Assembly: GCA_040394475.1 (NCBI GenBank)
Contig: JBEBSD010000007.1
Location: forward strand, 62,001 to 126,000
DNA: 64,000 bases
Source of the DNA: JBEBSD01 sp040394475
GTDB taxonomy: Bacteria; Bacteroidota; Bacteroidia; Cytophagales; Spirosomataceae
Direction: 5' to 3'
Positions 51,496 through 60,367 of the stretch are shown in pieces. The notes beneath the pieces were generated by a model. It was given only the letters and a program-made list of their open reading frames with translations. It searched no databases and was not told the origin of the DNA. Position numbers and translations under genes: made by a program. Position 1 is the first letter of the stretch; each line of letters begins with the position of its first letter.

Positions 51496-52890
51496 ATGAT
51501 GGAGAATAATATCGTAGTCGGAGTAGATCTTGGGAGTAGCAAAATTGCCGTAGTTGCTGCCCGCGCAATCAGGAATTCCCAGGGGGAATCACTGGAGATA
51601 ATTGGCTTCGGCGAGGTCCCGGTAACACGTGGTGCAGTGGTGAACGGTTCGGTGGAAAATGTGGTACAGGTGGGAAGCGCGATTAAAGCGGCACTGGATC
51701 AGGTGTCCAGTATTTCCAACCTGGAAATCGGCCTGGTAAACGTGAGCTTCGGCGGAATGCATGTGAAAGTCAACCAGCAGAGTGACGGGGTCATACGACC
51801 CACTTCATCGGCCGGAGAGGAAGTAACCGAACAGGATGTCGCGCAGTTGGTAAATGATATCTACCGGGCGAAAAAAGATGCCAACCATGAGGTAATGCAT
51901 GTGTTTCCCCAATATTTTACGGTGGATACGTCTACGGGTATCCGTGAACCCGTGGGGCGGCCGGGAATCAAGTTAAGTGCTGATTTTATGGTACTTCTGG
52001 CCAATAACCAGTCGATCAAGCGTACGAAAAGGAGCCTGTCGACGGCAGATAGTAGCCTTCGGACCGATAAATTGATTTACGCCCCTGTGGCTACGGCGAT
52101 GGCTGTGTTGACGGAGGAAGAAAAGAACGCCGGAATCGCCCTGGTCGACATCGGTGACCATACCACAGACCTGATCATTTACCAGGATAATATTATCCGG
52201 CATATTGCATCCTTCCCGGTAGCCGGCCGCCATATTACCGCTGATCTGAAAACAGGATGCGGTATCCAGCCCGAAAATGCAGAAAAACTGAAACGTACCT
52301 TTGGAACCGCGCTGGCAGAAAATGTACCGGCTACGATTGAAATCATTATCAACTACCTTTCCGGTCGTCCGCCGCGTCAGGTGCTGAAGAAAAATGTGGC
52401 AATGATTATCGAGGAAAGGCTGAAGGAAATTGCCGCTATGGCGTATGCCGAAATCCGGAGGCTGGGCCTGGTTGATGACCTGATCGGCGGAGTAGTCCTA
52501 ACCGGCGGCACGTCCAGTATCCCTGATATCGAATATGTGTTCCGGCGGGTGATGAACGATATGCCGGTAAGGGTAGGGTTTCCGGAAGGACTGGAACATA
52601 CCCCTAAAGCAGACGTGGTCAGCAGCCCGACCTATGCAACGGCAGTAGGGCTGGTCTGGGCAGGCATACGGCCATTGGACGAGCGTTTGTCTCCCAGAAA
52701 GCAAGTATGGGCAGTTTCTGGCAGGGCAGGCAATGGCCCTCTCCCGCCTTTGGACGAAAGCGGGGATTTGGTTGAAGCTCCGAGAAACCCTACAAGACCT
52801 TCGGTCGGAGGGGTTTCAACTTGGTTAAAGGGCCTGAAAAATCCGTTCGGAATGAACGGGCCGACCAATAATGAGGCAGGGGAGTATTAA
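51496..52890 (+). CDS. ftsA: Cell division protein FtsA
   Basis: The protein has 464 residues. The actin-like fold is clear: VVGVDLGSSKIAVVAAR (phosphate-1), ALVDIGDHTTDLIIY (phosphate-2) and GGVVLTGGTSSIPDI (adenosine). The SHS2/1C subdomain lies near 90-160. A C-terminal helix with WLKGLKNPFG is the membrane-targeting sequence. FtsA anchors FtsZ to the membrane at mid-cell. The ATG at 51496 is followed by a second ATG at 51499. ftsZ follows after 29 bp. Confidence 0.95.
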   Translation: MMENNIVVGVDLGSSKIAVVAARAIRNSQGESLEIIGFGEVPVTRGAVVNGSVENVVQVGSAIKAALDQVSSISNLEIGLVNVSFGGMHVKVNQQSDGVIRPTSSAGEEVTEQDVAQLVNDIYRAKKDANHEVMHVFPQYFTVDTSTGIREPVGRPGIKLSADFMVLLANNQSIKRTKRSLSTADSSLRTDKLIYAPVATAMAVLTEEEKNAGIALVDIGDHTTDLIIYQDNIIRHIASFPVAGRHITADLKTGCGIQPENAEKLKRTFGTALAENVPATIEIIINYLSGRPPRQVLKKNVAMIIEERLKEIAAMAYAEIRRLGLVDDLIGGVVLTGGTSSIPDIEYVFRRVMNDMPVRVGFPEGLEHTPKADVVSSPTYATAVGLVWAGIRPLDERLSPRKQVWAVSGRAGNGPLPPLDESGDLVEAPRNPTRPSVGGVSTWLKGLKNPFGMNGPTNNEAGEY

Positions 52891-52919
52891 TAAAGACATA
52901 TTTTACGGGGGGCAGGGAT

Positions 52920-54389
52920 ATGAACAATTCAGATTTTCAAACTTTTTTTGAACAGGACTACATACTTAAAAAAATCGTGAAGGATACATTAATAGAAGAC
53001 ATAGGCAACACATCCATTATCAAGGTGGTCGGAGTCGGCGGTGGCGGCGGTAATGCTGTCAACTACATGTATGAAAAGAAGATCAAAGATGTAGAGTTCG
53101 TGATCATGAACACCGATCGCCAGGTACTGCTGAAAAGCCCGATCCCCACTAAAATCCAGTTGGGAGCCACACTTACACAGGGACTGGGGACAGGAATGGA
53201 TGTCGGGCACGGCCGGAGCGCCGCCCTGGAAAGCATCGATGAAATAAAGGCAGTTCTGGGTGGATCCACCAAGATGGTTTTTATTACAGCGGGTATGGGC
53301 GGAGGAACCGGAACAGGCGCTGCTCCGGTAATTGCCAAAACGGCCCGGGAAATGGGACTGCTGACAGTAGCCGTGGTAACAGCTCCGTATGACTGGGAAG
53401 GCAGTACGAAAAAGAAGCAGGCCATGGAGGGGATTGCCGAGCTGCAGGAGCATAGCGATACGGTACTGGTGGTTTTGAATGATAAGCTGGAAGAGCTGTT
53501 CGAAGATCTTCCCCTTTCAAAAGCGTTTGCTGAGGCGGACAACATCCTGAGGAATGCAGTAAAGAGTATTTCCGAAATCATCACCACCAGCGGTAATATC
53601 AACACGGATTTCAAGGACGTAGAAAAGGTACTGAAGAATGCCAAGCAATCGGTCATGGGGACAGCCGATGCAGAAGGAAAGGACAGGGCGTCTCAGGCTA
53701 TCACCAGAGCCCTGGATTCGCCCTTGTTGAACGACCGGAATATTGCAGGGGCAAAAAGTATCATTGTAACCCTGGCGTCCAGTACCAAAAAAGAGGCTAC
53801 CGTCAGGGAGCAAAGCATCATTACTAAGTATGTTACCGAGCAGGTACAGGGTGAACACGCACTTTTCAAATTAGGGACCATCTTCGACGAATCGTTGGGA
53901 GACAACCTGCGTGTGACGATCGTGGCTTCGGGTTTTGATCCGAATGACGGCGGAATTCCGATTCCGGTTAAAGCCGGGAGCGGAGACGGAACGGAAACGG
54001 ATAACGAAGTAGTACCCGGCAGTTTGGCAGGTTTGGAAAAAGAGCCTGACAGCTATATCAAGGTGGAAGGGGTAACTCCTCCCAGGCAGGCAGAGCTGGA
54101 GGTCACACCTACCGGCGGCCCGGCGGCAGTCCCGGATATGGTAGAAGAAGTGGCTATTTTCTATCCGGGTGGTGAAGTGTTCACACACGGACAGCCGGAG
54201 GAAGCGGCAGATGCTGACAAATGGGCGGCGGATGAGCAGGAACGGATCGAGCAGATAATCAGGAAATTCGAATCAGGGAAAATAAACTGGCAGGAATTGG
54301 AGGCGCCGGCTTTTAAGCGGAACAACCTGCAATTATGGAAGCATCCGGATATCCCCGCAAGCGAGATAGAGAAACATCGCTTGAACTAA
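52920..54389 (+). CDS. ftsZ: Cell division protein FtsZ
   Basis: The protein has 489 residues, longer than the E. coli protein because of a N-terminal extension of about 38 residues and a long C-terminal linker. The tubulin signature GMGGGTGTG lies at residues 125-133, and the T7-loop NTDFKDVEKVL holds the catalytic aspartates. The C-terminus has a LEAPAFKRNNLQL peptide as the likely FtsA-binding tail. It polymerises with GTP into the Z-ring. A terminator-like hairpin follows the stop. Confidence 0.97.
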   Translation: MNNSDFQTFFEQDYILKKIVKDTLIEDIGNTSIIKVVGVGGGGGNAVNYMYEKKIKDVEFVIMNTDRQVLLKSPIPTKIQLGATLTQGLGTGMDVGHGRSAALESIDEIKAVLGGSTKMVFITAGMGGGTGTGAAPVIAKTAREMGLLTVAVVTAPYDWEGSTKKKQAMEGIAELQEHSDTVLVVLNDKLEELFEDLPLSKAFAEADNILRNAVKSISEIITTSGNINTDFKDVEKVLKNAKQSVMGTADAEGKDRASQAITRALDSPLLNDRNIAGAKSIIVTLASSTKKEATVREQSIITKYVTEQVQGEHALFKLGTIFDESLGDNLRVTIVASGFDPNDGGIPIPVKAGSGDGTETDNEVVPGSLAGLEKEPDSYIKVEGVTPPRQAELEVTPTGGPAAVPDMVEEVAIFYPGGEVFTHGQPEEAADADKWAADEQERIEQIIRKFESGKINWQELEAPAFKRNNLQLWKHPDIPASEIEKHRLN

Positions 54390-54402
54390 GGATCTGATCA
54401 TC

Positions 54403-54441
54403 ACGGGAGGTACGGTAATCGTGCCTCCTGTTTGTTTTTTT
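54403..54441 (+). terminator. Terminator after ftsZ
   Basis: ACGGGAGGTACG (54403-54414) pairs with CGTGCCTCCTGT (54420-54431), two G-T wobbles, around a 5-nt loop and is followed by a T-rich tract (54431-54441). The next gene's start lies only 4 bp after it. Confidence 0.8.
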
Positions 54442-54444
54442 ACC

Positions 54445-55026
54445 GTGTTCCGCACTTATCTTATCTACAAGCCTTTTGGAATGCTTTCACAGTTCAGCCG
54501 TGAAGGAGAAGCTCCTACATTGGCAGACCTCGACTATGTATTTCCAAAGGATGTGTACCCGGTAGGCCGCCTGGATGCCGACAGTGAAGGATTACTGCTC
54601 CTCACCAATAATAATGCCCTTAAAACAAAACTGCTGGAACCACGGCAGCAACATCGGAAAACGTATTATGTACAGGTGGAAGGAATCATTACGCCGGAGG
54701 CCTGCCGTTTGTTGAACGAGGGAGTTCTGATTTCCGTAAACGGGAAAAAATACCAAACACTTCCTGCAAACTGTGAGCCGATAGCCGTTCCGGTGCTGCC
54801 GGCACGCAATCCGCCGGTCAGGTACCGGAAGGCAATCCCCGATACCTGGATGATGATTACGCTGACCGAAGGCAAGAACCGCCAGGTGAGACGTATGACG
54901 GCTTCCGTTGGGTTCCCGACCTTACGCCTGGTACGTGTCGGGATTGGGGCGGTTTCCATAGGAGACATGCAGCCCGGCGCCGTGAAACAACTGCAGAATC
55001 ATGAGATAAATGCCCTGCTGCTCTGA
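54445..55026 (+). CDS. RsuA/RluE-family pseudouridine synthase
   Basis: The protein has about 193 residues from GTG 54445; the upstream start at 54421 would lie inside the ftsZ terminator. FRTYLIYKPFGMLSQFSREG begins the catalytic domain, and GRLDADSEGLLLLTNN carries the catalytic aspartate. GKNRQVRRMTASVGFPTLRLVRVGIG is the second signature. The absence of an S4 domain and the length suit RluE-like enzymes that modify 23S rRNA, though the exact target is uncertain. How it is transcribed is unclear, as the strong terminator is directly upstream. Confidence 0.85.
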   Translation: MFRTYLIYKPFGMLSQFSREGEAPTLADLDYVFPKDVYPVGRLDADSEGLLLLTNNNALKTKLLEPRQQHRKTYYVQVEGIITPEACRLLNEGVLISVNGKKYQTLPANCEPIAVPVLPARNPPVRYRKAIPDTWMMITLTEGKNRQVRRMTASVGFPTLRLVRVGIGAVSIGDMQPGAVKQLQNHEINALLL

Positions 55027-55064
55027 GTTTCCGGTGCGTTACCGGTCTTGTCTGTTACTAAATG

Positions 55065-55104
55065 ATTTTGAAATATGCGGGAATATTTTGAAATATGAGG
55101 GAAT
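55065..55104. repeat. Two adjacent 20-bp direct repeats
   Basis: ATTTTGAAATATGCGGGAAT (55065-55084) is followed directly by a copy with one change (55085-55104). They lie 131 bp upstream of the LuxR-type gene and could be regulator sites. Confidence 0.75.
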
Positions 55105-55234
55105 AACTGGCTATTTTTTATAAGAACATTTGGATACCGTTTCGTGTATTTCTACTTTTATTCACAGGTTATTCTTATTGTTTGCCATCCTTTGTCAGAG
55201 GATACTATAAATTGGAAATATAAACACTATTCGA

Positions 55235-55543
55235 ATGAAAAAAAGGGAAATTTTAACTGGATTTCTAGCGCCTCCGGGATTATCCAAAGCGAAACTGGCG
55301 AAGTTACGCCAACGGGAATGGGATGTTTTGTTACTCGTAACAGAGGGAATAGATACAACCGGAATAGCGGATCGTCTATGCATGACATCAAAAAGTGTTC
55401 ACAATTATAGAAACCGGATTGCTTCCAAGCTTTCCTTAAAAGGAAAGGGAATTTTAGGACGTTTTACTTCTGAAAATCGCGGTGAACTGCTGGCATTTTA
55501 CGCGATGTTGCAAGGGATTGATTCCATCATGAACGTACGGTAG
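55235..55543 (+). CDS. Small LuxR-type HTH DNA-binding protein
   Basis: The protein has 102 residues with a LuxR-type HTH only: LRQREWDVLLLVTEGIDTTGIADRL, CMTSKSVHNYRNRIASKLSL. No receiver or ligand-binding domain is present. The order (helix, conserved glutamate in REWDVL, recognition helix with SVHNYRNRIASKL) matches the GerE/LuxR family. It is AT-rich compared with its neighbours, as is the whole 55.0-57.1-kb stretch, and has two 20-bp direct repeats upstream. It may regulate itself or nearby decayed genes. Confidence 0.7.
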   Translation: MKKREILTGFLAPPGLSKAKLAKLRQREWDVLLLVTEGIDTTGIADRLCMTSKSVHNYRNRIASKLSLKGKGILGRFTSENRGELLAFYAMLQGIDSIMNVR

Positions 55544-57119
55544 AAAATTAAAGTGATTACACGTTTATTCCGTCCGCGCCGGATAGTTCTACCCGGCAGA
55601 GCTGACTTCGTTACCACACGTTCTTACCGGTAGACTCTGTTTTATCACGAAAATTCCGCCTTTGAGTACCCGGGAATGGGGCAGGGGCTAACGGATCCTG
55701 AACCGTTGAATAGGAGCAGGGCCGTCAACGAATACCTTTGGTAACCGTGTCTATTTGGATAGGCATTTAGCAGCGAATGACAAAATAGCAGGTAGTTACG
55801 CAGTAATTTCTGACGTATGGAAAAGAGGAGATCAATCTAGAATGCTTTCTAGGTGTAAGCGTAAACTTAATTTCACAGTTGGGGTTAATAAAGTAGTATT
55901 CCTTTTTTAATATTTGATACCCTTCTTTTGAAAGTTTACCTAGAAATCATTCTATGGATATCTCCGTCTCCGCAACTTATTTCTAAAACTTCATGACCGG
56001 ATTTGATCAGCTTTACACATTCGATAAACGGGATTGCCTATTTTTTTTGTCGTGCACGCCTGCTCTCTGAAGTACCGAACCCTGTTGAGTTTTGACGGTA
56101 TTTTCCAATTTTTTCGAGTAAAGCAAGAAATACGTCGTGGAACATATCTTCGGCCTCGTCTGTATGATGGGCATACCGATAAGTTGTTGCTTAGTGTTTC
56201 ATTTGATAGTTTTGTCTCATTTACAACCTTAGATAAATGCTTAGTTGATTTTACACGTCAATCATTCTGGCCCTGGTAACCGGCTTGTATCCATAACTCT
56301 CAAACCGATGGTTACTTCCGGATATGTTTCCTGTTTATATAAACTTCTAAAAGACAAAAGGTGGCACAGATAGTCGACTATTTTTCGGCGGCGTGGGGAA
56401 GAATGGATAAACAACTCTGCGAATTTGAAAATCTGCTATACGCCTCAAAGCGACCCGCGCAGCCGTTTCCGGAGAGAAAGGGAATAGCAATGGTCTGTGA
56501 AGGTAGCTTGTGGAGATGGTTTGTGAAAACGGGGTGTAATAGGGTGAAAGCCGGGAAAACAAGTCTTTACAAGTGTTGCGCCTGATCCTTTTTTCCGGGA
56601 CAACTCCGCCGTACTGTTTTTATGTTGTGTGTAAAGATAGCCGTAGCACGCGGCATCTTTTAATTTGGATAGCTATGGTAACGCGCGGATTATGTTGAAA
56701 CGGAGCCCGGAATAATTGTGAAGCGGCGTGTGAAACAAATGGCGCGAATGCAGGTTTTAATTTCCAGCCGATTCCGCTTTTCCAAACTCTCAATACCTCA
56801 TATTTTGAGGTAATAATAATTTGGTTTGTGCTTTTGAGGCTGATATATTTACAATGAAAAACAAGCAAATGCAAGTGTTACGTAAGGGGGATCTGATGGG
56901 AAATCTCTCCGGTTTCTGACGGGAATTTATAGACAAATCACTTGCCGGGCCAGACAATAGCAACGAACAAAACGATTGAAATGGATCCAACTATACACAC
57001 ACACCTGCTCCGCACGATTTCAGTGTCGGGTCCTTTCGGTTAGAGCGCGTAGAGCGGGGGGATAACGAGTGTATTAAACGATACGCAAAGAAATCTCCCT
57101 TGCTTTATAGCTCACTTTA
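55544..57119. other. Gene-poor AT-rich accessory region
   Basis: About 1.58 kb with no convincing intact gene. The minus strand holds a decayed gene at 55767-56196 (listed separately). A 7-bp hairpin (TACCTCA at 56794-56800 and its complement at 56806-56812) is the only clear structure. Composition is AT-richer than the flanking genes. It looks like a former insertion that has decayed. Confidence 0.6.
55767..56196 (-). pseudogene. Decayed ECF sigma-factor-like gene
   Basis: On the minus strand the first segment reads YRYAHHTDEAEDMFHDVFLA followed by LLEKIGKYRQ, which resembles the region-2 helices of ECF sigma factors (the DEAEDMFHDVF helix). A stop then occurs, after which the same frame continues IPFIECVKLIKSGHEVLEIS and CGDGDIHRMISR to a second stop. 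A shifted frame then stays open (KLSKEGYQILKKEYYFINPN and on) to about 55767. Several frame breaks mark it as non-functional; the assignment rests on region 2 only. Confidence 0.4.
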
Positions 57120-58010
57120 TTAAAACCAGGTTAAATAGATGGTTCGCAGGCTGAGTCCGATAACCAGCAGCCCTACGATGAGCATCAGTGGGCGTCTCTT
57201 GATCCGGTTGACCAGCAACGCACCCATGGGAGCTGCAATGATCCCGCCAATAACGAGCCCCAGCACGACTTGCCAACTGCTCACGCCGATAAGGATGAGG
57301 AACGTAATGCCACTGGCCAGCGTCACCCCGAATTCTGCCGCATTTACCGAGCCGATGGTATAGCGCGGGTCGCGCCCCTGTCCGAGTAGTGTAGAGGTTA
57401 CAATAGGCCCCCATCCGCCGCCGCCTATAGAATCCATGAATCCGCCGACCAGCGCCAGGATACCGATTCGTTTCGTCTTATTCTTCTTGATGGTTTTGCT
57501 CAGGGCTTTTCTTAAAATGATAATCCCCAGGATAGCCATGTAAGCGGCCATGAAAGGTTTGATGACATCACCATCAATCACGTCAGACAACAGGTAAGCG
57601 CCTACTACGGCGCCAATGATACCTGGGATCAGAAGCGTTTTGAAGAGTTTTTTGTTGATATTCTTGAATTTGAAATGGGAAATGGCCGAAGCGCCCGTAG
57701 TGAAAATCTCGGCCACATGGACACTCGCACTGCTAATGGCCGGGGGAACCCCTAAAGAAAGCAAAAAAGAGGTAGAAGTGGCGCCATACGCCATTCCCAA
57801 TGCCCCGTCTACCAATTGGGCGCCCAATCCTACCAGCAGGTAAAAGAAGAAATCACTGGACAGGAATTCCGTTAAAGCAGCTGAATCAACTGTAAAATTC
57901 CTATTGATAAATAGGCCAGTTAGTGTTAATGCGATCACTATCAGAAAGAAGAGGACAAACCCCCGTATATACCCGTTTGATTTTAGAGCAGCTGTTTTGT
58001 TTTCAGACAT
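57120..58010 (-). CDS. Sulfite exporter TauE/SafE family permease
   Basis: The protein has 296 residues with eight or nine membrane helices. GALGMAYGATSTSFLLSLGV and GGFMDSIGGGGWGPIVTSTL are the TauE/SafE repeats (PF01925), the second being the sequence-related half. Members export sulfite, sulfoacetate or related anions, and some import hypotaurine or other compounds. The nearby genes give no hint of the substrate. It stands alone after the gene-poor region. Confidence 0.88.
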   Translation of the reverse strand: MSENKTAALKSNGYIRGFVLFFLIVIALTLTGLFINRNFTVDSAALTEFLSSDFFFYLLVGLGAQLVDGALGMAYGATSTSFLLSLGVPPAISSASVHVAEIFTTGASAISHFKFKNINKKLFKTLLIPGIIGAVVGAYLLSDVIDGDVIKPFMAAYMAILGIIILRKALSKTIKKNKTKRIGILALVGGFMDSIGGGGWGPIVTSTLLGQGRDPRYTIGSVNAAEFGVTLASGITFLILIGVSSWQVVLGLVIGGIIAAPMGALLVNRIKRRPLMLIVGLLVIGLSLRTIYLTWF

Positions 58011-58130
58011 TCCGGTGCGGTGTTACTGGCAATTGATTTTATGAGGCACAAATATATACAAACCATTTAATCTATAAAAGTAGTAGAGTATCTTTTTAAG
58101 GATTTAACCCTATTTAAACCGGACAGCTTT

Positions 58131-58631
58131 TCAGAATAGGGGTTTTAACAATGCAAGTATTTCCGGCACTTTTGTCTGATCCGACACCGTGAGAGTAGCT
58201 TGCCTGTAAAATGTTTGCCGCTGTCCGAGCTTTTTCAGCAGTTCCTCTTCCAGATCCACGCCCGACAGCAGCGGACGGTCGTCCTGATTGTGCCGGCGGA
58301 TTCGCCGGGCAAGCTCTGCAACCGGGACATCGATAAAAATACTGATTCCCGAATGCCTTATAAATTCCATGTTGTCAAAAAAACAGGGAGTTCCTCCACC
58401 GGTGGCAATGAGCAGGCGCTGATCCGGTGGAATCGCATGCAGGAGCCTGCTTTCCACCTCCCTGAAATGAGCCTCGCCGAAACGGGTAAAGAGGGCCGGG
58501 ATATCGAGTTGCTGATCAGCAACGATTTGCTGGTCGAGGTCGAGAAACTGATAAGCCAGCTGATGCGCCAGCAATTTTCCGAGCGTTGATTTCCCCGAGG
58601 AGGGCATTCCTATTAAAAAGATATTTCTCAT
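58131..58631 (-). CDS. aroK: Shikimate kinase
   Basis: The protein has 166 residues from ATG 58631 (MRNIFLIGMPSSGKSTLGKL); the longer ORF to 58781 overlaps the upstream gene. GMPSSGKST is the P-loop, FLDLDQQIV carries the Asp for shikimate, FREVES the Arg, and ATGGGTPCF the GGG shikimate loop, with RPLL in the lid. It phosphorylates shikimate in chorismate synthesis. It is the last gene of a unit with DUF1599 and the BT_3928 protein, starting 13 bp after the latter's stop. Confidence 0.93.
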   Translation of the reverse strand: MRNIFLIGMPSSGKSTLGKLLAHQLAYQFLDLDQQIVADQQLDIPALFTRFGEAHFREVESRLLHAIPPDQRLLIATGGGTPCFFDNMEFIRHSGISIFIDVPVAELARRIRRHNQDDRPLLSGVDLEEELLKKLGQRQTFYRQATLTVSDQTKVPEILALLKPLF

Positions 58632-58644
58632 CCCTGAAAAGGCA

Positions 58645-59739
58645 TTATTGGACAAGTTTGAGAACGGTAGCGCCATCCGGGGTGTCGTTGTAATGCCATT
58701 TCCCTTTGACGATCCCATCCTGCAGGAGCCAGATTCCAGGATTGGACCGGGAAATGGTTTTGAGAACGGTGGCATCCGCAAAATAGTAGGGGACCTCCAG
58801 CTGTTGTTCCCGTAGAAAGGCTTCTATGTCCTTACTGGCAGCTGACGTAAAGATCAGCGGCGTAACACCTCCGGTACCCGCTTCTTCGATGAGCTTACGG
58901 ATGTCCGGGAAGGCCGCAGTGTTAATATCTTTCAGGTTTTTGACAATAACGATCAGGTTGGTCCCCTGAAGGCTCTGTTGTGTGAAATCCGTCGAGTCGT
59001 TCCAGACACGGTAATCTGTAATTTTGGGTTTCGCCTTGTCTTCATTAAGGCTGATCATGTCCTTATAGGTGTAAGTAGTATCACTTGGGTAGTGGTCAAA
59101 CCGATAGGTTTTTCCGGCCTTTTCGAAAATATATTCAAACCGGTAGGGCTCCGAAGGCTTCATTTGTGCGGCGATGTCATTGCCTACTTTGTAAGGGAGC
59201 AAATCGAGGGGCGGGAAATGGGTGATGGCATAAAAAGCCAGCGCCAGCGAGCCGGTGGTAACAAGCGCCACAATCAGTCCGGTGGCCAGCGGTTTGATAT
59301 GATGCTGGTAACGGATGATCAAGAGAATGAGCGCCAGCAATACGATGTCCTTAGTAAAGGAAGTCCAGGGTTTGAGTTTGATGGCATCTCCGAAGCAGCC
59401 GCAATCAGTTACTTTGTTGAAGTAGGCGGAATAGAAGGTAAGGAAGGAAAAGAAAAGAATGATCAATAACAGCAGGATGTTGGTTGTCCGGGGTTTGTAA
59501 GCGACCAAAAGGGCGACCCCCAGCACTACCTCGGCGACACACATGAACACCGAAAAATACAGGGCATAAGGGATCATTCCGCTAAAAAAATCGTGGAGGA
59601 ACGGAAGATCCTGGGAAAAAACTTCAAAATACTCTTCAAATTTGATTTGAGTCCCTACCGGGTCGTTGAGTTTGATCAGACCGGAAAATATAAAAACAAC
59701 ACCAACCAGGTATCGGGCTATTTGCGACGCAATTTTCAT
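58645..59739 (-). CDS. BT_3928 family membrane protein (DoxX-like N-terminus)
   Basis: The protein has 364 residues. The first half is a DoxX/MauE-like four-helix membrane domain (LVGVVFIFSGLIKLNDPVG, CVAEVVLGVALLVAYK) with a conserved DCGCFGD motif about 112-118. The second half is thioredoxin-like (DFTQQSLQGTNLIVIVKNLK, LEVPYYFADATVLKTISRS), without a full CxxC. The BT_3928 family is Bacteroidota-specific, with a suggested redox role. It lies between DUF1599 (stop 3 bp upstream) and aroK in one operon. Confidence 0.85.
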   Translation of the reverse strand: MKIASQIARYLVGVVFIFSGLIKLNDPVGTQIKFEEYFEVFSQDLPFLHDFFSGMIPYALYFSVFMCVAEVVLGVALLVAYKPRTTNILLLLIILFFSFLTFYSAYFNKVTDCGCFGDAIKLKPWTSFTKDIVLLALILLIIRYQHHIKPLATGLIVALVTTGSLALAFYAITHFPPLDLLPYKVGNDIAAQMKPSEPYRFEYIFEKAGKTYRFDHYPSDTTYTYKDMISLNEDKAKPKITDYRVWNDSTDFTQQSLQGTNLIVIVKNLKDINTAAFPDIRKLIEEAGTGGVTPLIFTSAASKDIEAFLREQQLEVPYYFADATVLKTISRSNPGIWLLQDGIVKGKWHYNDTPDGATVLKLVQ

Positions 59740-59742
59740 GGG

Positions 59743-60300
59743 CTATTGTTTGTGAAAAGCGGGTGCCTCCGGTCCCTCTTCCAGTTTAATAAGACAAAAT
59801 ACGGAGTAATTAATGATATCCTGATAACCGGCCTTCACCCCTTCGGAAGCAAGTGTATATCCGTGGTTATCTTCAATTTGTTTGATACGCAAAAGTTTCA
59901 TCAGGATAATATCGGTCATGGAACTGACACGCATCGACCGCCAGGCTTCTCCATAATCGTGGTTTTTGTTGAAGAGCAATTCCCTGACTTCGTCGGTTTG
60001 CTCCTGATAGCGGCCTGCCAGATCGTCCGGTTCTTCCGGAACGTCGCGGGCAGCGATCTGGATAAGCGCCATGACACAGTAATTGATAATTCCTACGAAT
60101 TCCGTTGGGATATCATCCTGCACCTTCTGGGTTCCTTTTTCCTGAATCGTACGGATCCGCTGTGCTTTGATAAAGATCTGATCGGTAATAGAAGGAAGTC
60201 TTAAAATACGCCAGGAAGTTCCGTAGTCATGGTTCTTCTTGCTGAATAGCTCCCGGCATTTTTCGATAATTTCCTGATAGGCGGTTTCAGTAGATTTCAC
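59743..60300 (-). CDS. DUF1599 domain protein
   Basis: The protein has 185 residues, with two related halves: LFSKKNHDYGTSWRILRLPS and LLFNKNHDYGEAWRSMRVSS. These are the DUF1599 repeats (nucleotide-modification-associated domain 1 in some databases). The NHDYG motif is typical. The function is unknown. It heads the DUF1599-BT_3928-aroK unit and is divergent from folP, an arrangement common in Bacteroidota. Confidence 0.88.
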   Translation of the reverse strand: MKSTETAYQEIIEKCRELFSKKNHDYGTSWRILRLPSITDQIFIKAQRIRTIQEKGTQKVQDDIPTEFVGIINYCVMALIQIAARDVPEEPDDLAGRYQEQTDEVRELLFNKNHDYGEAWRSMRVSSMTDIILMKLLRIKQIEDNHGYTLASEGVKAGYQDIINYSVFCLIKLEEGPEAPAFHKQ

Positions 60301-60367
60301 GTTATTTGTAATTCTGCGATACCCTCATGGCGGATATCTTCAGTTTTTGGCTTCTATAGAATAAATT

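Noticed and set aside
56361..56585. 74-codon plus-strand ORF
   Set aside because: No family, signal or ribosome site, and its codon pattern is not coding-like; treated as chance in the gene-poor region.
57010..57060. tRNA-like stretch (GGTTAGAGCGC)
   Set aside because: Only the D-arm-like motif is present; no anticodon or T-arm follows.
58632..58781. 50-residue N-terminal extension of aroK
   Set aside because: Overlaps the upstream gene; the P-loop position fits the ATG at 58631.
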